This document shows positions 18,547 to 26,745 of a stretch of 64,000 bases of DNA, piece by piece. Numbering within the stretch: the first letter of the stretch is position 1; every line of letters starts with the position of its first letter. Below the pieces are notes generated by a model. It saw only the letters and a program-made list of their open reading frames with translations, searched no databases and was not told where the DNA came from. Source of the stretch: Halalkalibacter krulwichiae (GTDB taxonomy: Bacteria; Bacillota; Bacilli; Bacillales; Bacillaceae_D); the NCBI RefSeq assembly GCF_002109385.1, contig NZ_CP020814.1, forward strand, positions 2,007,501 to 2,071,500. The letters run 5' to 3'. Both the position numbers and the translations under genes were made by a program.

Positions 18547-19836
18547 ATGAGTACGACAATCGTAAAAAAAGTAGAAAGTGGCCTTACAGGATCAATTAAG
18601 ATTCCTGGCGATAAATCTATATCTCATCGAGCGGTCATGTTTGGTGCTATCGCAAACGGAACAACGACTGTAGAAGGTTTCTTACCTGGGGAAGATTGTC
18701 TCAGTACAATTGACTGTTTTCGTAAACTTGGAGTTAAGATCGAACAAGAAGAAGAGAAAGTAACGATTGAAGGGAAAGGTTGGGAAGGACTAACAGAACC
18801 TTCAGAAATTCTAGATGTAGGAAACTCAGGAACAACAACTCGCTTAATGCTAGGTATTTTAGCTACACGTCCATTTCATTCAGTTGTTATTGGTGACGAT
18901 TCAATTGCAAAAAGACCGATGGCGCGAGTGACAGACCCTCTTCGTAGTATGGGTTCAGACATTGATGGAAGAGATAATGGCAATTACACCCCTTTATCAA
19001 TTAGAGGCGGAGAAACAAAAGCGATTGCTTTTGAGTCTAAAGTTGCAAGTGCCCAAGTTAAGTCTGCCATTCTGTTGGCTGGTTTGCAAAGTGAGGGAGT
19101 TACATCCGTTACTGAACCTGCACTGTCTCGTGATCACACAGAAAGAATGCTTGAAGCTTATGGGGTAGAGGTAAAAAGAGATGGTTTAACGGTTTCAGTT
19201 GAAGGTGGCCAAACATTAACTGCTCAACATATTGTAGTTCCTGGTGACATCTCATCTGCTGCGTTTTTCTTAGTGGCAGGTGCTATTGTCCCTAATAGTA
19301 AAATTACTTTAGAAGCAGTTGGTCTTAATCCAACCCGCTCGGGAATTATTGATGTTTTGAAACAAATGGGAGCAGACCTTGTCATTCATAATGAAAAAAT
19401 GGTTGGTGGAGAACCACTTGCAGATGTCACTATTTCAACTTCGCATTTAAAAGGAATTGAAATTAGTGGAGATTTGATTCCAAGGCTAATTGATGAAGTT
19501 CCAGTGATTGCTGTTTTAGCAACTCAAGCAGAAGGGCAAACGGTTATCCGTGATGCAGAAGAACTAAAAGTAAAAGAAACTAACCGAATAGATACGGTTG
19601 TAAGTGAGCTTAAGAAACTTGGAGCAAACATTAAAGCAACTGAAGATGGCATGATCATCGAAGGTAGAGCTTCTTTAAATGGTGCATCGGTTAGCAGTCA
19701 TGGAGATCACCGTATTGGAATGGCGATGGCGATTGCTGGATTAATTACAAACGGAAATGTTACGGTTAATAGAAGTGATGCCATAGCGGTTTCTTACCCT
19801 AGCTTCTTTGAGCATATTGAGGCATTAAAAAAATAA
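18547..19836 (+). CDS. aroA: 5-enolpyruvylshikimate-3-phosphate synthase
   Basis: 429 residues (aroE in B. subtilis). [28 protein letters not shown] carries the substrate-binding Lys and Ser. [73 protein letters not shown] and [16 protein letters not shown] are all present. The glycine-rich GNSGTTTR resembles glyphosate-tolerant class II enzymes. It sits 11 bases after tyrA and ends the supraoperon. Confidence 0.97.
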   Translation: MSTTIVKKVESGLTGSIKIPGDKSISHRAVMFGAIANGTTTVEGFLPGEDCLSTIDCFRKLGVKIEQEEEKVTIEGKGWEGLTEPSEILDVGNSGTTTRLMLGILATRPFHSVVIGDDSIAKRPMARVTDPLRSMGSDIDGRDNGNYTPLSIRGGETKAIAFESKVASAQVKSAILLAGLQSEGVTSVTEPALSRDHTERMLEAYGVEVKRDGLTVSVEGGQTLTAQHIVVPGDISSAAFFLVAGAIVPNSKITLEAVGLNPTRSGIIDVLKQMGADLVIHNEKMVGGEPLADVTISTSHLKGIEISGDLIPRLIDEVPVIAVLATQAEGQTVIRDAEELKVKETNRIDTVVSELKKLGANIKATEDGMIIEGRASLNGASVSSHGDHRIGMAMAIAGLITNGNVTVNRSDAIAVSYPSFFEHIEALKK

Positions 19837-19848
19837 ATAATCTGGGAT

Positions 19849-19881
19849 AAAGCTTAGATCTAATGATTTAAGCTTTTTTTA
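19849..19881 (+). terminator. Terminator of the aromatic supraoperon
   Basis: AAAGCTTA (19849-19856) pairs with TAAGCTTT (19869-19876) and runs into a T tract. It lies just downstream of aroA. Confidence 0.8.
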
Positions 19882-19888
19882 TGTGGAA

Positions 19889-19987
19889 TAAAAAAATCTC
19901 CTTATCAAAAACGAAAGCGTTTTCAATAAGGAGTTTAGCAAAAGCTAAAATTTGTATGGATAGGAGTGGAGAGAAACCATACGCTTA
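19889..19987 (-). ncRNA. Predicted ~98-nt small RNA on the minus strand
   Basis: Read on the minus strand, a perfect -35 TTGACA (complement of 20016-20021) and a perfect -10 TATAAT (complement of 19994-19999) are 16 bases apart, giving a start near 19987. Hairpin 1 is GTATGG with CCATAC (19977-19982 and 19954-19959), closing a 17-base CU-rich loop. Hairpin 2 is TTTAGC-TTTT-GCTAAA (19934-19949). Hairpin 3 (19898-19933) has an 8-bp outer and 6-bp inner stem and is followed by seven U (19890-19896), a textbook terminator. No open reading frame is evident. No gene lies on this strand nearby, so the unit stands alone. The loop UCUCUCCACUCCUAU resembles anti-Shine-Dalgarno loops of regulatory RNAs. 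I do not recognise a known family. Confidence 0.75.
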
Positions 19988-19993
19988 ATTCAT

Positions 19994-20021
19994 ATTATAG
20001 ACGAATTGAAATTATTGTCAA
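19994..20021 (-). promoter_or_regulatory. Consensus sigma-A promoter for the minus-strand small RNA
   Basis: TTGACA and TATAAT both match the consensus 6/6, with a 16-base spacer (20000-20015). It points away from the plus-strand gene at 20119 and directly into the hairpin-rich segment ending in a U run. Confidence 0.85.
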
Positions 20022-20118
20022 TAGAGTTATTAAAAATTCTGAAATCATTTATTCCCTGTTCTGATTTTTCATTGCTATACATAGCTTGTCTATAACATGT
20101 TTGATAGGAGGAGTGGCG

Positions 20119-21078
20119 ATGTATTTATTAGATAAGGCAATTAGAGTTGAAGACTGTAAAAGAACGTTACGTTCCTATTTAATTAAAGATGGACAAATAC
20201 AATATGTAACGAAAACATTTGAAAAGTGGAATAAAAGAAGAGTAGCAATGAATGGAATTGCGATGGCTGATGGAAGAGTTATGTTTGATGATGGTATCTT
20301 AAAATGTACGGACTTTCATGGATTTCAAAAACGACAGATCGAATTGATACGAAAGGGCTGTACAACCATTGCTGCGGCTCCTAACGTGAAATATGAAAAG
20401 GATATTGAAGCTGAATTGAAAAGAGCAAAACATTCGATGGCAAGTAGCACGCTAGACTATACTATCGGTTTAACCATTCCTATAAAGTTATTACGGCCAT
20501 CTCTTTTAAGAGTTTGCCAACAACATCGTATCCCTTTTTTAAAGGTGCAAATTGAATCATTCTCTGACATTAAACACTTACCTTGGACACACATATCTCA
20601 AACACTTCTCACTTACCATTCTGTCTTGATTCCTGATTTCAACTTGGTTTCTGAGAAGTTCAAGGACCTAGCATTTAAAGAATGGATGAGATGTTGTGAA
20701 AGATTTCAAATTCATACAGATGCTCCTATGCAATCATTAAAAAGGTGGTCAAAAACTAGTTTACAAAAAGTGGGGTTATATCCTAAGAAAGGGGTATTGC
20801 TCAATGGAAGTGATGCAGATTATTTATTATTCCATATAAATGAAACTCAAAATCAAATTTCGCTAGAGCAAAATGTTGCACGTCAAGCGCAGAATGTTTA
20901 TGATGAGAAAGAACCGGTTATAGTAGTTTTAAAAAGTGAAATTATAAAATCGAATGAACAGATTACCCTTCGTCCTGGTTTTGGTCGTTTGGTTGAAGTG
21001 AAAAGGCCTGGACGATTTCTATCTTTATCGGACGTTTCGTATTATGAACAACTACACCGGCAGCTAAGTAGTAGTTGA
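20119..21078 (+). CDS. Uncharacterised protein with amidohydrolase-like outline
   Basis: 319 residues, not recognised as a named family. The outline resembles metal-dependent amidohydrolases of the dihydropyrimidinase type: an N-terminal YLLDKAIRVED and MADGRVMFDDGIL part like their small beta domain, then ELIRKGCTTIAAAP, then DYTIGLTIPIKLLRPSLLRVCQQHRIPFLKVQIES. The HxH metal motif, the carboxylated lysine and the later histidines are not visible, so any such relation would be to a dead enzyme. ATG 20119 follows GATAGGAGGAGTGG. It stands between aroA and ypiA and ends in its own hairpin. Function unknown. Confidence 0.7.
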   Translation: MYLLDKAIRVEDCKRTLRSYLIKDGQIQYVTKTFEKWNKRRVAMNGIAMADGRVMFDDGILKCTDFHGFQKRQIELIRKGCTTIAAAPNVKYEKDIEAELKRAKHSMASSTLDYTIGLTIPIKLLRPSLLRVCQQHRIPFLKVQIESFSDIKHLPWTHISQTLLTYHSVLIPDFNLVSEKFKDLAFKEWMRCCERFQIHTDAPMQSLKRWSKTSLQKVGLYPKKGVLLNGSDADYLLFHINETQNQISLEQNVARQAQNVYDEKEPVIVVLKSEIIKSNEQITLRPGFGRLVEVKRPGRFLSLSDVSYYEQLHRQLSSS

Positions 21079-21094
21079 GTCAAATTTTTATGTG

Positions 21095-21122
21095 CCGTCA
21101 TTCCTAGAATGATGGTTTCTTC
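21095..21122 (+). terminator. Short terminator before ypiA
   Basis: CCGTCATT (21095-21102) pairs with AATGATGG (21108-21115), followed by a T-rich stretch. Confidence 0.7.
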
Positions 21123-21192
21123 ATTTTTTGCAAGGGTTCCGGGGAAGGGCTGTCGAAAAAGTCTAGACGGTAAATACATTGGAGGAATATAG

Positions 21193-22446
21193 ATGAATGC
21201 AATTGAAAGGGCAATTCAGGAAATAGAAAACGGGCATATTGAAGAAGGGCTGAGTAAGCTTAATTCTTTAGAGAAAACAGCCGATCATCAAATGAAGTAT
21301 GATATTGCTCAAGTGTATCATGAATTAGGGCATATCGAAAAAGCTAAAGAGATTATTGATGAATTATTAATGTTGTACCCTGATGAAGGGAGTTTATACG
21401 CGCTGGCTGCTGAATTATTGATTGATCTAGATCAAGAAGATGAAGCAATTGAACTTCTTTTAGAAATAAAAGAGGATGATCCCGCTTATCTTCAAGCGCA
21501 ATTATTGCTTGCTGATTTGTATCAGATGCAATCTTTAGATGAAGTAGCAGAGCAAAAGTTACTTTTAGCAGCAAAAAAGGCACCTAATGAAACGATTATT
21601 TCATATGGACTTGGGGAATTTTATTTAGAGCGCGGCGATTACATAAAAAGTATTCCTTATTTAAAAAAAGCTGTTCATGCAAAAGGGGAAATCCCTAATC
21701 TTCATGTGGAGTTACTATTAGCTGAGGCATATAGTGCTAGTGGTCAATTTGAAGATGCTCTACATTATTATAAAGAAGGATTACAAGATCACCTAGATGC
21801 GAATGCATTGTTTGGTTATGCTTTTACCGCCTATCAAATTGGTGATATGATCTTAGCGATAGAGCAGTTTGAGGCTTTGCTCGCTCTTGATCCTGATTAT
21901 TCTAGTCTATACCCTTACTTAGCAAAAGCATATGAAGCTGAGGGAAGGTTAGAAGATGCTAATGAAGCCCTTGATAAAGGCATAAGTGTTGATGAATACA
22001 ATGAGCAACTTTATGTCTTAGCAGGAAAATTAAACTTTAAACGTCAAAACCCCGAAGATGGAGAGCACTATTTAAGAAAAGTGATTGCATTAAATCCATC
22101 AAATGTCGAGGCCGTACATACATTAGCAGCATACCTTAAGCATAGTGAACAATATGATGAATTACTTGAGTTGATGGAACATATGAAAGAATATGGTGAA
22201 GAAGACATTTTATATACATGGTTTAAGGCGAGTGCTTTAAAAGAACTAGATGATTACGAAGCGGCATATACGTGTTATCAAACCATTGAACTTGCATTGC
22301 AAGAAGATATTGACTTTCTGGAAGAATATGGTTACTTTTTATTGGAATTTGGAATGAGAGAAAAAGCAAAACTTACATTCGAAAAACGATTAGCGATTCA
22401 ACCAGAGAACCCAGACATTATTGAGCTATTACATTCATTAGAATAA
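21193..22446 (+). CDS. ypiA: TPR-repeat protein YpiA
   Basis: 417 residues made of about ten tetratricopeptide repeats, seen as repeated patterns such as YDIAQVYHELGHIEKAKEI, LLLAEAYSASGQFEDALHYY, YPYLAKAYEAEGRLEDANEAL and the last one ending in ENPDIIELLHSLE. It is cytoplasmic with no signal peptide. Position before reoY matches B. subtilis ypiA, reported to act with ReoY and ClpCP in control of MurA turnover; this link is from memory of the family. GGAGGAATATAG precedes the ATG. Confidence 0.88.
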   Translation: MNAIERAIQEIENGHIEEGLSKLNSLEKTADHQMKYDIAQVYHELGHIEKAKEIIDELLMLYPDEGSLYALAAELLIDLDQEDEAIELLLEIKEDDPAYLQAQLLLADLYQMQSLDEVAEQKLLLAAKKAPNETIISYGLGEFYLERGDYIKSIPYLKKAVHAKGEIPNLHVELLLAEAYSASGQFEDALHYYKEGLQDHLDANALFGYAFTAYQIGDMILAIEQFEALLALDPDYSSLYPYLAKAYEAEGRLEDANEALDKGISVDEYNEQLYVLAGKLNFKRQNPEDGEHYLRKVIALNPSNVEAVHTLAAYLKHSEQYDELLELMEHMKEYGEEDILYTWFKASALKELDDYEAAYTCYQTIELALQEDIDFLEEYGYFLLEFGMREKAKLTFEKRLAIQPENPDIIELLHSLE

Positions 22447-22551
22447 TTTTTAAACATAATAAAGGAAATAAAAGAAATTTAGAGAATATATCATCATACA
22501 ATCTTATTCATGAATAACCATGAAATGAATGACCTTAAGGAGGGGTGAAGC

Positions 22552-23097
22552 GTGGGCAACATCATTCCAGTTGTAGATAAAAAGGAGTTTCTGAAAAGTT
22601 TTTTACAACAGTTTGAGTTGAAGCGGCGTGAATGTGCTTGGTTATTAAATTATTTAATGAGTGACGATGAATTAATGGAAAGAGTTCATTTTGTTGAACA
22701 AGCGGCACATTCTCCTAAAGCCTTAATAATCTCAGCAAAAGGGGTCGATAGCATACCGTTTTCTTTCCATAAAGAAAAGCATATAACCACCGATGCAGAA
22801 AAAGCATTTCATGATATTCGTTTAAATCAACATGAAGATATTTATATTGAGTTGCATTTCAATGGGGCTAAACAGTATCCTCCTTATTTGGTTGTGTTGG
22901 AGGATAATCCGCATATACCTGAAAATATGGAATTAGCTGCTGCTTTTCAAAGAGAAGCCGAGTTGTTGTTGGAACGCTCTATTCGAACATTCAGAAAAGA
23001 GCAACTTTTAGCTGAAATTGACCGTGCTCTTGATCACCAGAATGAAGCTTACTTTCGAATACTTGTAGAACAATTAAAGATGTTAGATGAACAATAA
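22552..23097 (+). CDS. reoY: ReoY/YpiB, UPF0302 protein with IDEAL motif
   Basis: 181 residues. The UPF0302 part (IIPVVDKKEFLKSFLQQFELKRRECAWLLNYLMSDDELM) matches YpiB, known as ReoY in Listeria, where it helps ClpCP degrade the peptidoglycan enzyme MurA. The C-terminal LLAEIDRALDHQNEAYFRIL is an IDEAL-type motif. GTG 22552 follows AAGGAGGGGTG at a good distance. A strong terminator closes the gene, so ypiF is a separate unit. Confidence 0.9.
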   Translation: MGNIIPVVDKKEFLKSFLQQFELKRRECAWLLNYLMSDDELMERVHFVEQAAHSPKALIISAKGVDSIPFSFHKEKHITTDAEKAFHDIRLNQHEDIYIELHFNGAKQYPPYLVVLEDNPHIPENMELAAAFQREAELLLERSIRTFRKEQLLAEIDRALDHQNEAYFRILVEQLKMLDEQ

Positions 23098-23119
23098 ATG
23101 TCCTAACAATTAAGTTGAT

Positions 23120-23160
23120 GAGGGCATTCAAAAGTTTTTTACTTTTGAATGCCCTCTTTT
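23120..23160 (+). terminator. Strong terminator after reoY
   Basis: A perfect 15-bp stem, GAGGGCATTCAAAAG (23120-23134) with its complement (23142-23156), is followed by TTTT. Confidence 0.93.
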
Positions 23161-23228
23161 ATTTGTTTGTTTTGATTTTTATAGGTAAAATAATAGAATG
23201 AAATTTTTTGGAATATGAGGTGTATCAA

Positions 23229-23687
23229 ATGAAATGGCAGGCAACTGAAATGGATACCTATTTAAAGGAGAAAGAATATGTTGATACAGCATTAATTACA
23301 TTAACGCCTATTTCGTGGGAGAAAGATGTAAAGCAAACTGTGGCAATGGGAGAATTTATTTCGATCATTGCATTAGAGGTTGAAAAACAGTTCCACGGTC
23401 GAGTGATTCAGTTTCCCGAATTTTCCTATTTAAAAAAGGAAGATCGAACAAGCCGCATTGATAGAATGAAAAGTTGGGAGGAAGAATTGAAGGCGGGAGG
23501 GATCAAGCACCTTATATATTTAACATCAGATAGTGATTGGAAGATCGTTGAAGATGAGCTAGGAGGAATGTTAGTCTGGCTCCCGACTTTGCCACTTGAG
23601 CATATGGATTCTGAGTATAAGCGTGATGTTGTAAAAGATCAAATGAAGCAACTAATTCCTATCATGACAAATAAGTGGCGAGAATAA
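23229..23687 (+). CDS. ypiF: YpiF, DUF2487 protein
   Basis: 152 residues. The start MKWQATEMDTYLKEKEYVDTALI and the block GEFISIIALEVEKQFHGRVIQFPEFSY match YpiF of B. subtilis, of unknown function. ATG 23229 follows GAGGTG by about 8 bases; a longer frame from TTG 23208 is not used. It always sits before qcrABC in this group, which hints at a link to the cytochrome bc complex, but nothing in the sequence shows a role. Confidence 0.85.
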   Translation: MKWQATEMDTYLKEKEYVDTALITLTPISWEKDVKQTVAMGEFISIIALEVEKQFHGRVIQFPEFSYLKKEDRTSRIDRMKSWEEELKAGGIKHLIYLTSDSDWKIVEDELGGMLVWLPTLPLEHMDSEYKRDVVKDQMKQLIPIMTNKWRE

Positions 23688-23873
23688 TAACGAGATAAGG
23701 ATAGAGTCAAGAAACAATGAAATAGATCACAGAAAATATGCCGATTTTGTGCCAAATTGCGGAAATTGTTGCTTATTACTTCATGTTGTATTATCATGGG
23801 TATGTCCTAGTATAATATGTGTTTAATAATGCCCATTAGTGGGTTTACCTATTGTGTAAGGGGGGGAAGACGA

Positions 23874-24374
23874 GTGAGCGAAAAAGACCACAAAGTTTCA
23901 CGAAGACAATTTTTAACGTACACACTTACAGGTGTAGGTGGTTTTATGGCTGCGAGTGCAATCATGCCTATGGCACGATTTGCATTAGATCCGGCATTAA
24001 AGGCTGGAGCAGAAAGTGACCTTAAGTATGTATGTGATGTTGCAGAATTAACGGAAGATCCTCAAAAGTTTAGCTTCTCATTTGAGCAAGTTGATGCTTG
24101 GTATGAATCTGAGGTTACTCGTGAAGCGTACATTTTCATTCGTGATAATACAGTAACAGCTTTATCACCGACATGTACCCATTTAGGTTGTACCGTAGCC
24201 TATGGTACTCAAGAAGAACATCCAGACCGTTTCTTCTGTCCATGTCACTTTGGAATGTTTGATAAAGACGGTATTAACATTCCAGGTACACCTCCGCAAC
24301 GTCCACTAGATGTGTATGATGTTGTGGTTGAAGATGGAAAAGTCTACTTAGGTCAAATTAATCAGCGAACATAA
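23874..24374 (+). CDS. qcrA: Menaquinol:cytochrome c reductase Rieske subunit
   Basis: 166 residues. The N-terminus SRRQFLTYTLTGVGGFMAASAIM is a twin-arginine-type membrane anchor. The Rieske 2Fe-2S ligands are CTHLGC and CPCHFG (about residues 101-106 and 122-127). It accepts electrons from menaquinol at the outer face of the membrane. GTG 23874 follows AAGGGGGGGAAGA; the ATG at 23817 has no site. A -10-like TATAAT at 23811-23816 lies upstream with a poor -35, so an activator is likely. Confidence 0.95.
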   Translation: MSEKDHKVSRRQFLTYTLTGVGGFMAASAIMPMARFALDPALKAGAESDLKYVCDVAELTEDPQKFSFSFEQVDAWYESEVTREAYIFIRDNTVTALSPTCTHLGCTVAYGTQEEHPDRFFCPCHFGMFDKDGINIPGTPPQRPLDVYDVVVEDGKVYLGQINQRT

Positions 24375-24389
24375 GGAGGGGCGTAATCG

Positions 24390-25061
24390 ATGCTTCAAAA
24401 AATTTACGACTACGTTGATGAGCGTCTAGATATTACGCCTATGTGGCGCGATATTGCTGACCATGAAGTTCCTGAGCACGTTAACCCGGCTCACCACTTC
24501 TCTGCGTTCGTTTACTGTTTTGGAGGTTTAACTTTCTTCATCACAGTTATTCAGATCTTATCTGGAATGTTCTTAACGATGTATTATGTTCCGGATATTG
24601 TCAACGCTTATCAATCAGTAGCATACTTACAAAATGAAGTCGCTTTCGGTGTGATCGTACGTGGTATGCACCACTGGGGCGCAAGTTTAGTTATCGTAAT
24701 GATGTTCTTACATACATTGCGTGTATTCTTTACAGGTTCATATAAAAAACCTCGTGAATTAAACTGGGTAGTTGGTGTCCTTATTTTCTTTGTTATGCTT
24801 GCATTAGGAGTAACGGGTTACTTATTACCTTGGGATATGAAAGCATACTTTGCTACAGCAGTTGTTCTTCAAATTGCTGAAAGTGTACCTTTAATCGGTG
24901 GATTTGCTAAGACGCTACTTGCCGGTGGTGAAGTGATCGGTGCAGCTACACTAGCACGATTCTTTGCGATTCATGTCTTCTTCTTACCAGCAGCATTGCT
25001 TGGTTTATTAGCGGCTCACTTCTATATGATCCGTAAACAAGGTATTTCTGGTCCGTTGTAA
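24390..25061 (+). CDS. qcrB: Cytochrome b6 subunit of the bc complex
   Basis: 223 residues, the short b6-type cytochrome b. Four transmembrane segments are evident, with the haem-ligand histidines in GMHHWGASLVIVMMFLHTLRVF and in FFAIHVFFLPAALLGLLAAHFYMIRKQG. The quinol-site region ALGVTGYLLPWDMKAYFATAVV is intact. Sixteen bases after qcrA, with AAGGAGGGGCG before the ATG. It forms the core of menaquinol oxidation with QcrA and QcrC. Confidence 0.97.
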   Translation: MLQKIYDYVDERLDITPMWRDIADHEVPEHVNPAHHFSAFVYCFGGLTFFITVIQILSGMFLTMYYVPDIVNAYQSVAYLQNEVAFGVIVRGMHHWGASLVIVMMFLHTLRVFFTGSYKKPRELNWVVGVLIFFVMLALGVTGYLLPWDMKAYFATAVVLQIAESVPLIGGFAKTLLAGGEVIGAATLARFFAIHVFFLPAALLGLLAAHFYMIRKQGISGPL

Positions 25062-25153
25062 AAAATATTAGGTTTTGCAAAAGAGTAACCAACTGACAAA
25101 GTTTGATTCTCTTTTGTACATACTTGCAGACAAATGAAAAAGGAGGGAACGAG

Positions 25154-25933
25154 ATGGAACGTGGTAAAGGGATGAAGTTTGTCGGTGACTCTCGTGTCAA
25201 GGCAAACAACCGAAAACCCAATATTCCTAAAGACTACTCGGAGTATCCAGGTAAAACAGAAGCGTTCTGGCCGAACTTCCTCTTGAAAGAGTGGATGGTT
25301 GGTGCTGTTTTCTTAATGGGTTACTTGCTTATTACAGTTGCTCATCCAGCGCCGCTAGAGCGTATGGCTGACCCTACTGATGCTGGATATATTCCGTTAC
25401 CTGACTGGTACTTTTTATTCTTGTATCAACTTTTAAAATATCAATATGCTTCTGGTGACTATAATGTTATCGGAACAATCGTTATGCCAGGTTTAGCTTT
25501 TGGTGCTTTATTACTTGCTCCTTGGTTAGACACTGGTAGAGAACGTCGACCGTTTAGACGTCCTATTGCAACAAGTATGATGCTTCTAGGATTTATCTCT
25601 GTCTTCTACTTAACATGGGAATCAGTGGACCAACACGATTGGGAAGCCGCTGCTGAACAAGGTGCAATTGTAGAAGAAGCAGACATTAATACAGATGCTG
25701 AAGGATATTCTATTTATGCTGTTCAATCATGTATTGGCTGTCACGGTGACACAATGGCTGGTGGAGCTGGTGGTCCTTCAATCCTTACTACTGAGAAAAA
25801 TGCTGAAGAAGTTAAGGATGTCATTATTAATGGTATTGGTGCAATGCCAGCAGGATTATTCGATGGATCTGATGAAGAGCTTGAGATTCTAGCAGAATAC
25901 ATCGCAGCACATGGTAATCCTGAAGACGAATAA
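25154..25933 (+). CDS. qcrC: Cytochrome c/subunit IV fusion of the bc complex
   Basis: 259 residues. The first ~160 residues contain subunit IV-like transmembrane segments with LPDWYFLFLYQLLKY. The C-terminal ~80 residues form a class I cytochrome c with the haem site CIGCH (near residue 193) and a distal methionine in IGAMPAGLFD. This fusion is typical of Bacillaceae. The c domain is rich in Asp and Glu, as is common for extracellular proteins of alkaliphiles. ATG 25154 follows AAGGAGGG. Confidence 0.96.
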   Translation: MERGKGMKFVGDSRVKANNRKPNIPKDYSEYPGKTEAFWPNFLLKEWMVGAVFLMGYLLITVAHPAPLERMADPTDAGYIPLPDWYFLFLYQLLKYQYASGDYNVIGTIVMPGLAFGALLLAPWLDTGRERRPFRRPIATSMMLLGFISVFYLTWESVDQHDWEAAAEQGAIVEEADINTDAEGYSIYAVQSCIGCHGDTMAGGAGGPSILTTEKNAEEVKDVIINGIGAMPAGLFDGSDEELEILAEYIAAHGNPEDE

Positions 25934-25941
25934 GATTTAGT

Positions 25942-25969
25942 AGAGCTGACTGTTACAGTCAGCTCTTTT
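25942..25969 (+). terminator. Terminator of qcrABC
   Basis: AGAGCTGACTG (25942-25952) and CAGTCAGCTCT (25956-25966) form a perfect 11-bp stem with a TTA loop, followed by TTT. Confidence 0.9.
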
Positions 25970-25997
25970 CATATCATGACAGAAGGTAGGATACGCG

Positions 25998-26597
25998 ATG
26001 ATAACAAATTTACTTCGTTTTTTTGGTCAAAAGTGGGTTATCATTTTAATGCTAGTAATAAATATTCCAGGAACGATCTTTGGATATGTTTGGTATGGAA
26101 AGCAACTCGAGCAGACCCCTTGGTACTTTTTACTTTTTGTACCTGATAGTCCAACAGCAAGTTTGTTTTTTGTCTTTGTTTTAATTGCCTTCTTATTTCA
26201 TAAGAATTGGCCGCTAATGGAAGCGTTAGGTGCTGTAACTTTGATTAAATATGGCATTTGGGCGGTTGCCATGAATATTTCTGGTGGAATTGCTGGGGCA
26301 ACATTAACTTTTGATAATTATATGCTGATCTTTTCTCATTTAGGAATGGCAATTCAAGCTGTCCTCTATGCACCTTATTACCGAATGAAACTTTGGCATT
26401 TGCTTGTTGCGGCAATATGGACGTTACATAATGATATAATCGATTACGTATTCATGATGCATCCATGGGTGTCGCATCAGTTACTTCCGAATATTGATTT
26501 AATTGGTTATTTTACATTTTGGTTAAGTATTATTTCTATTTCTCTCGTATATGTTATTGGTGTTAGAGGAAATCGTTTAACTCTAGAAATCAAATAG
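25998..26597 (+). CDS. ypjA: YpjA, DUF1405 membrane protein
   Basis: 199 residues, six or so hydrophobic segments. Blocks such as NIPGTIFGYVWYGKQLEQTPWYFLLFVPDSP and AAIWTLHNDIIDYVFMMHPWV match the DUF1405 family. Function unknown. The gene sits between qcrC and ypjB as in B. subtilis, with its own terminator downstream. The conserved proline and aspartate next to the first long helix could suggest an enzyme or transporter, but that is a guess. Confidence 0.87.
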   Translation: MITNLLRFFGQKWVIILMLVINIPGTIFGYVWYGKQLEQTPWYFLLFVPDSPTASLFFVFVLIAFLFHKNWPLMEALGAVTLIKYGIWAVAMNISGGIAGATLTFDNYMLIFSHLGMAIQAVLYAPYYRMKLWHLLVAAIWTLHNDIIDYVFMMHPWVSHQLLPNIDLIGYFTFWLSIISISLVYVIGVRGNRLTLEIK

Positions 26598-26609
26598 AGC
26601 AGATTATTC

Positions 26610-26640
26610 AAGGGAGCTTACTAGTGAGCTCCCTTATTTT
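26610..26640 (+). terminator. Terminator after ypjA
   Basis: AAGGGAGCT pairs with AGCTCCCTT across a short loop (about 26610-26634), followed by ATTTT. Confidence 0.85.
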
Positions 26641-26745
26641 TGGTGATTTCTTACAATCTCACGTTAATGTAACGTTTGTCTCTCTTTCTTGGTCTACTCT
26701 TGTCCATTTCTTCATAGGATGAAAATAGAAGAAGGAGGGACAAAC

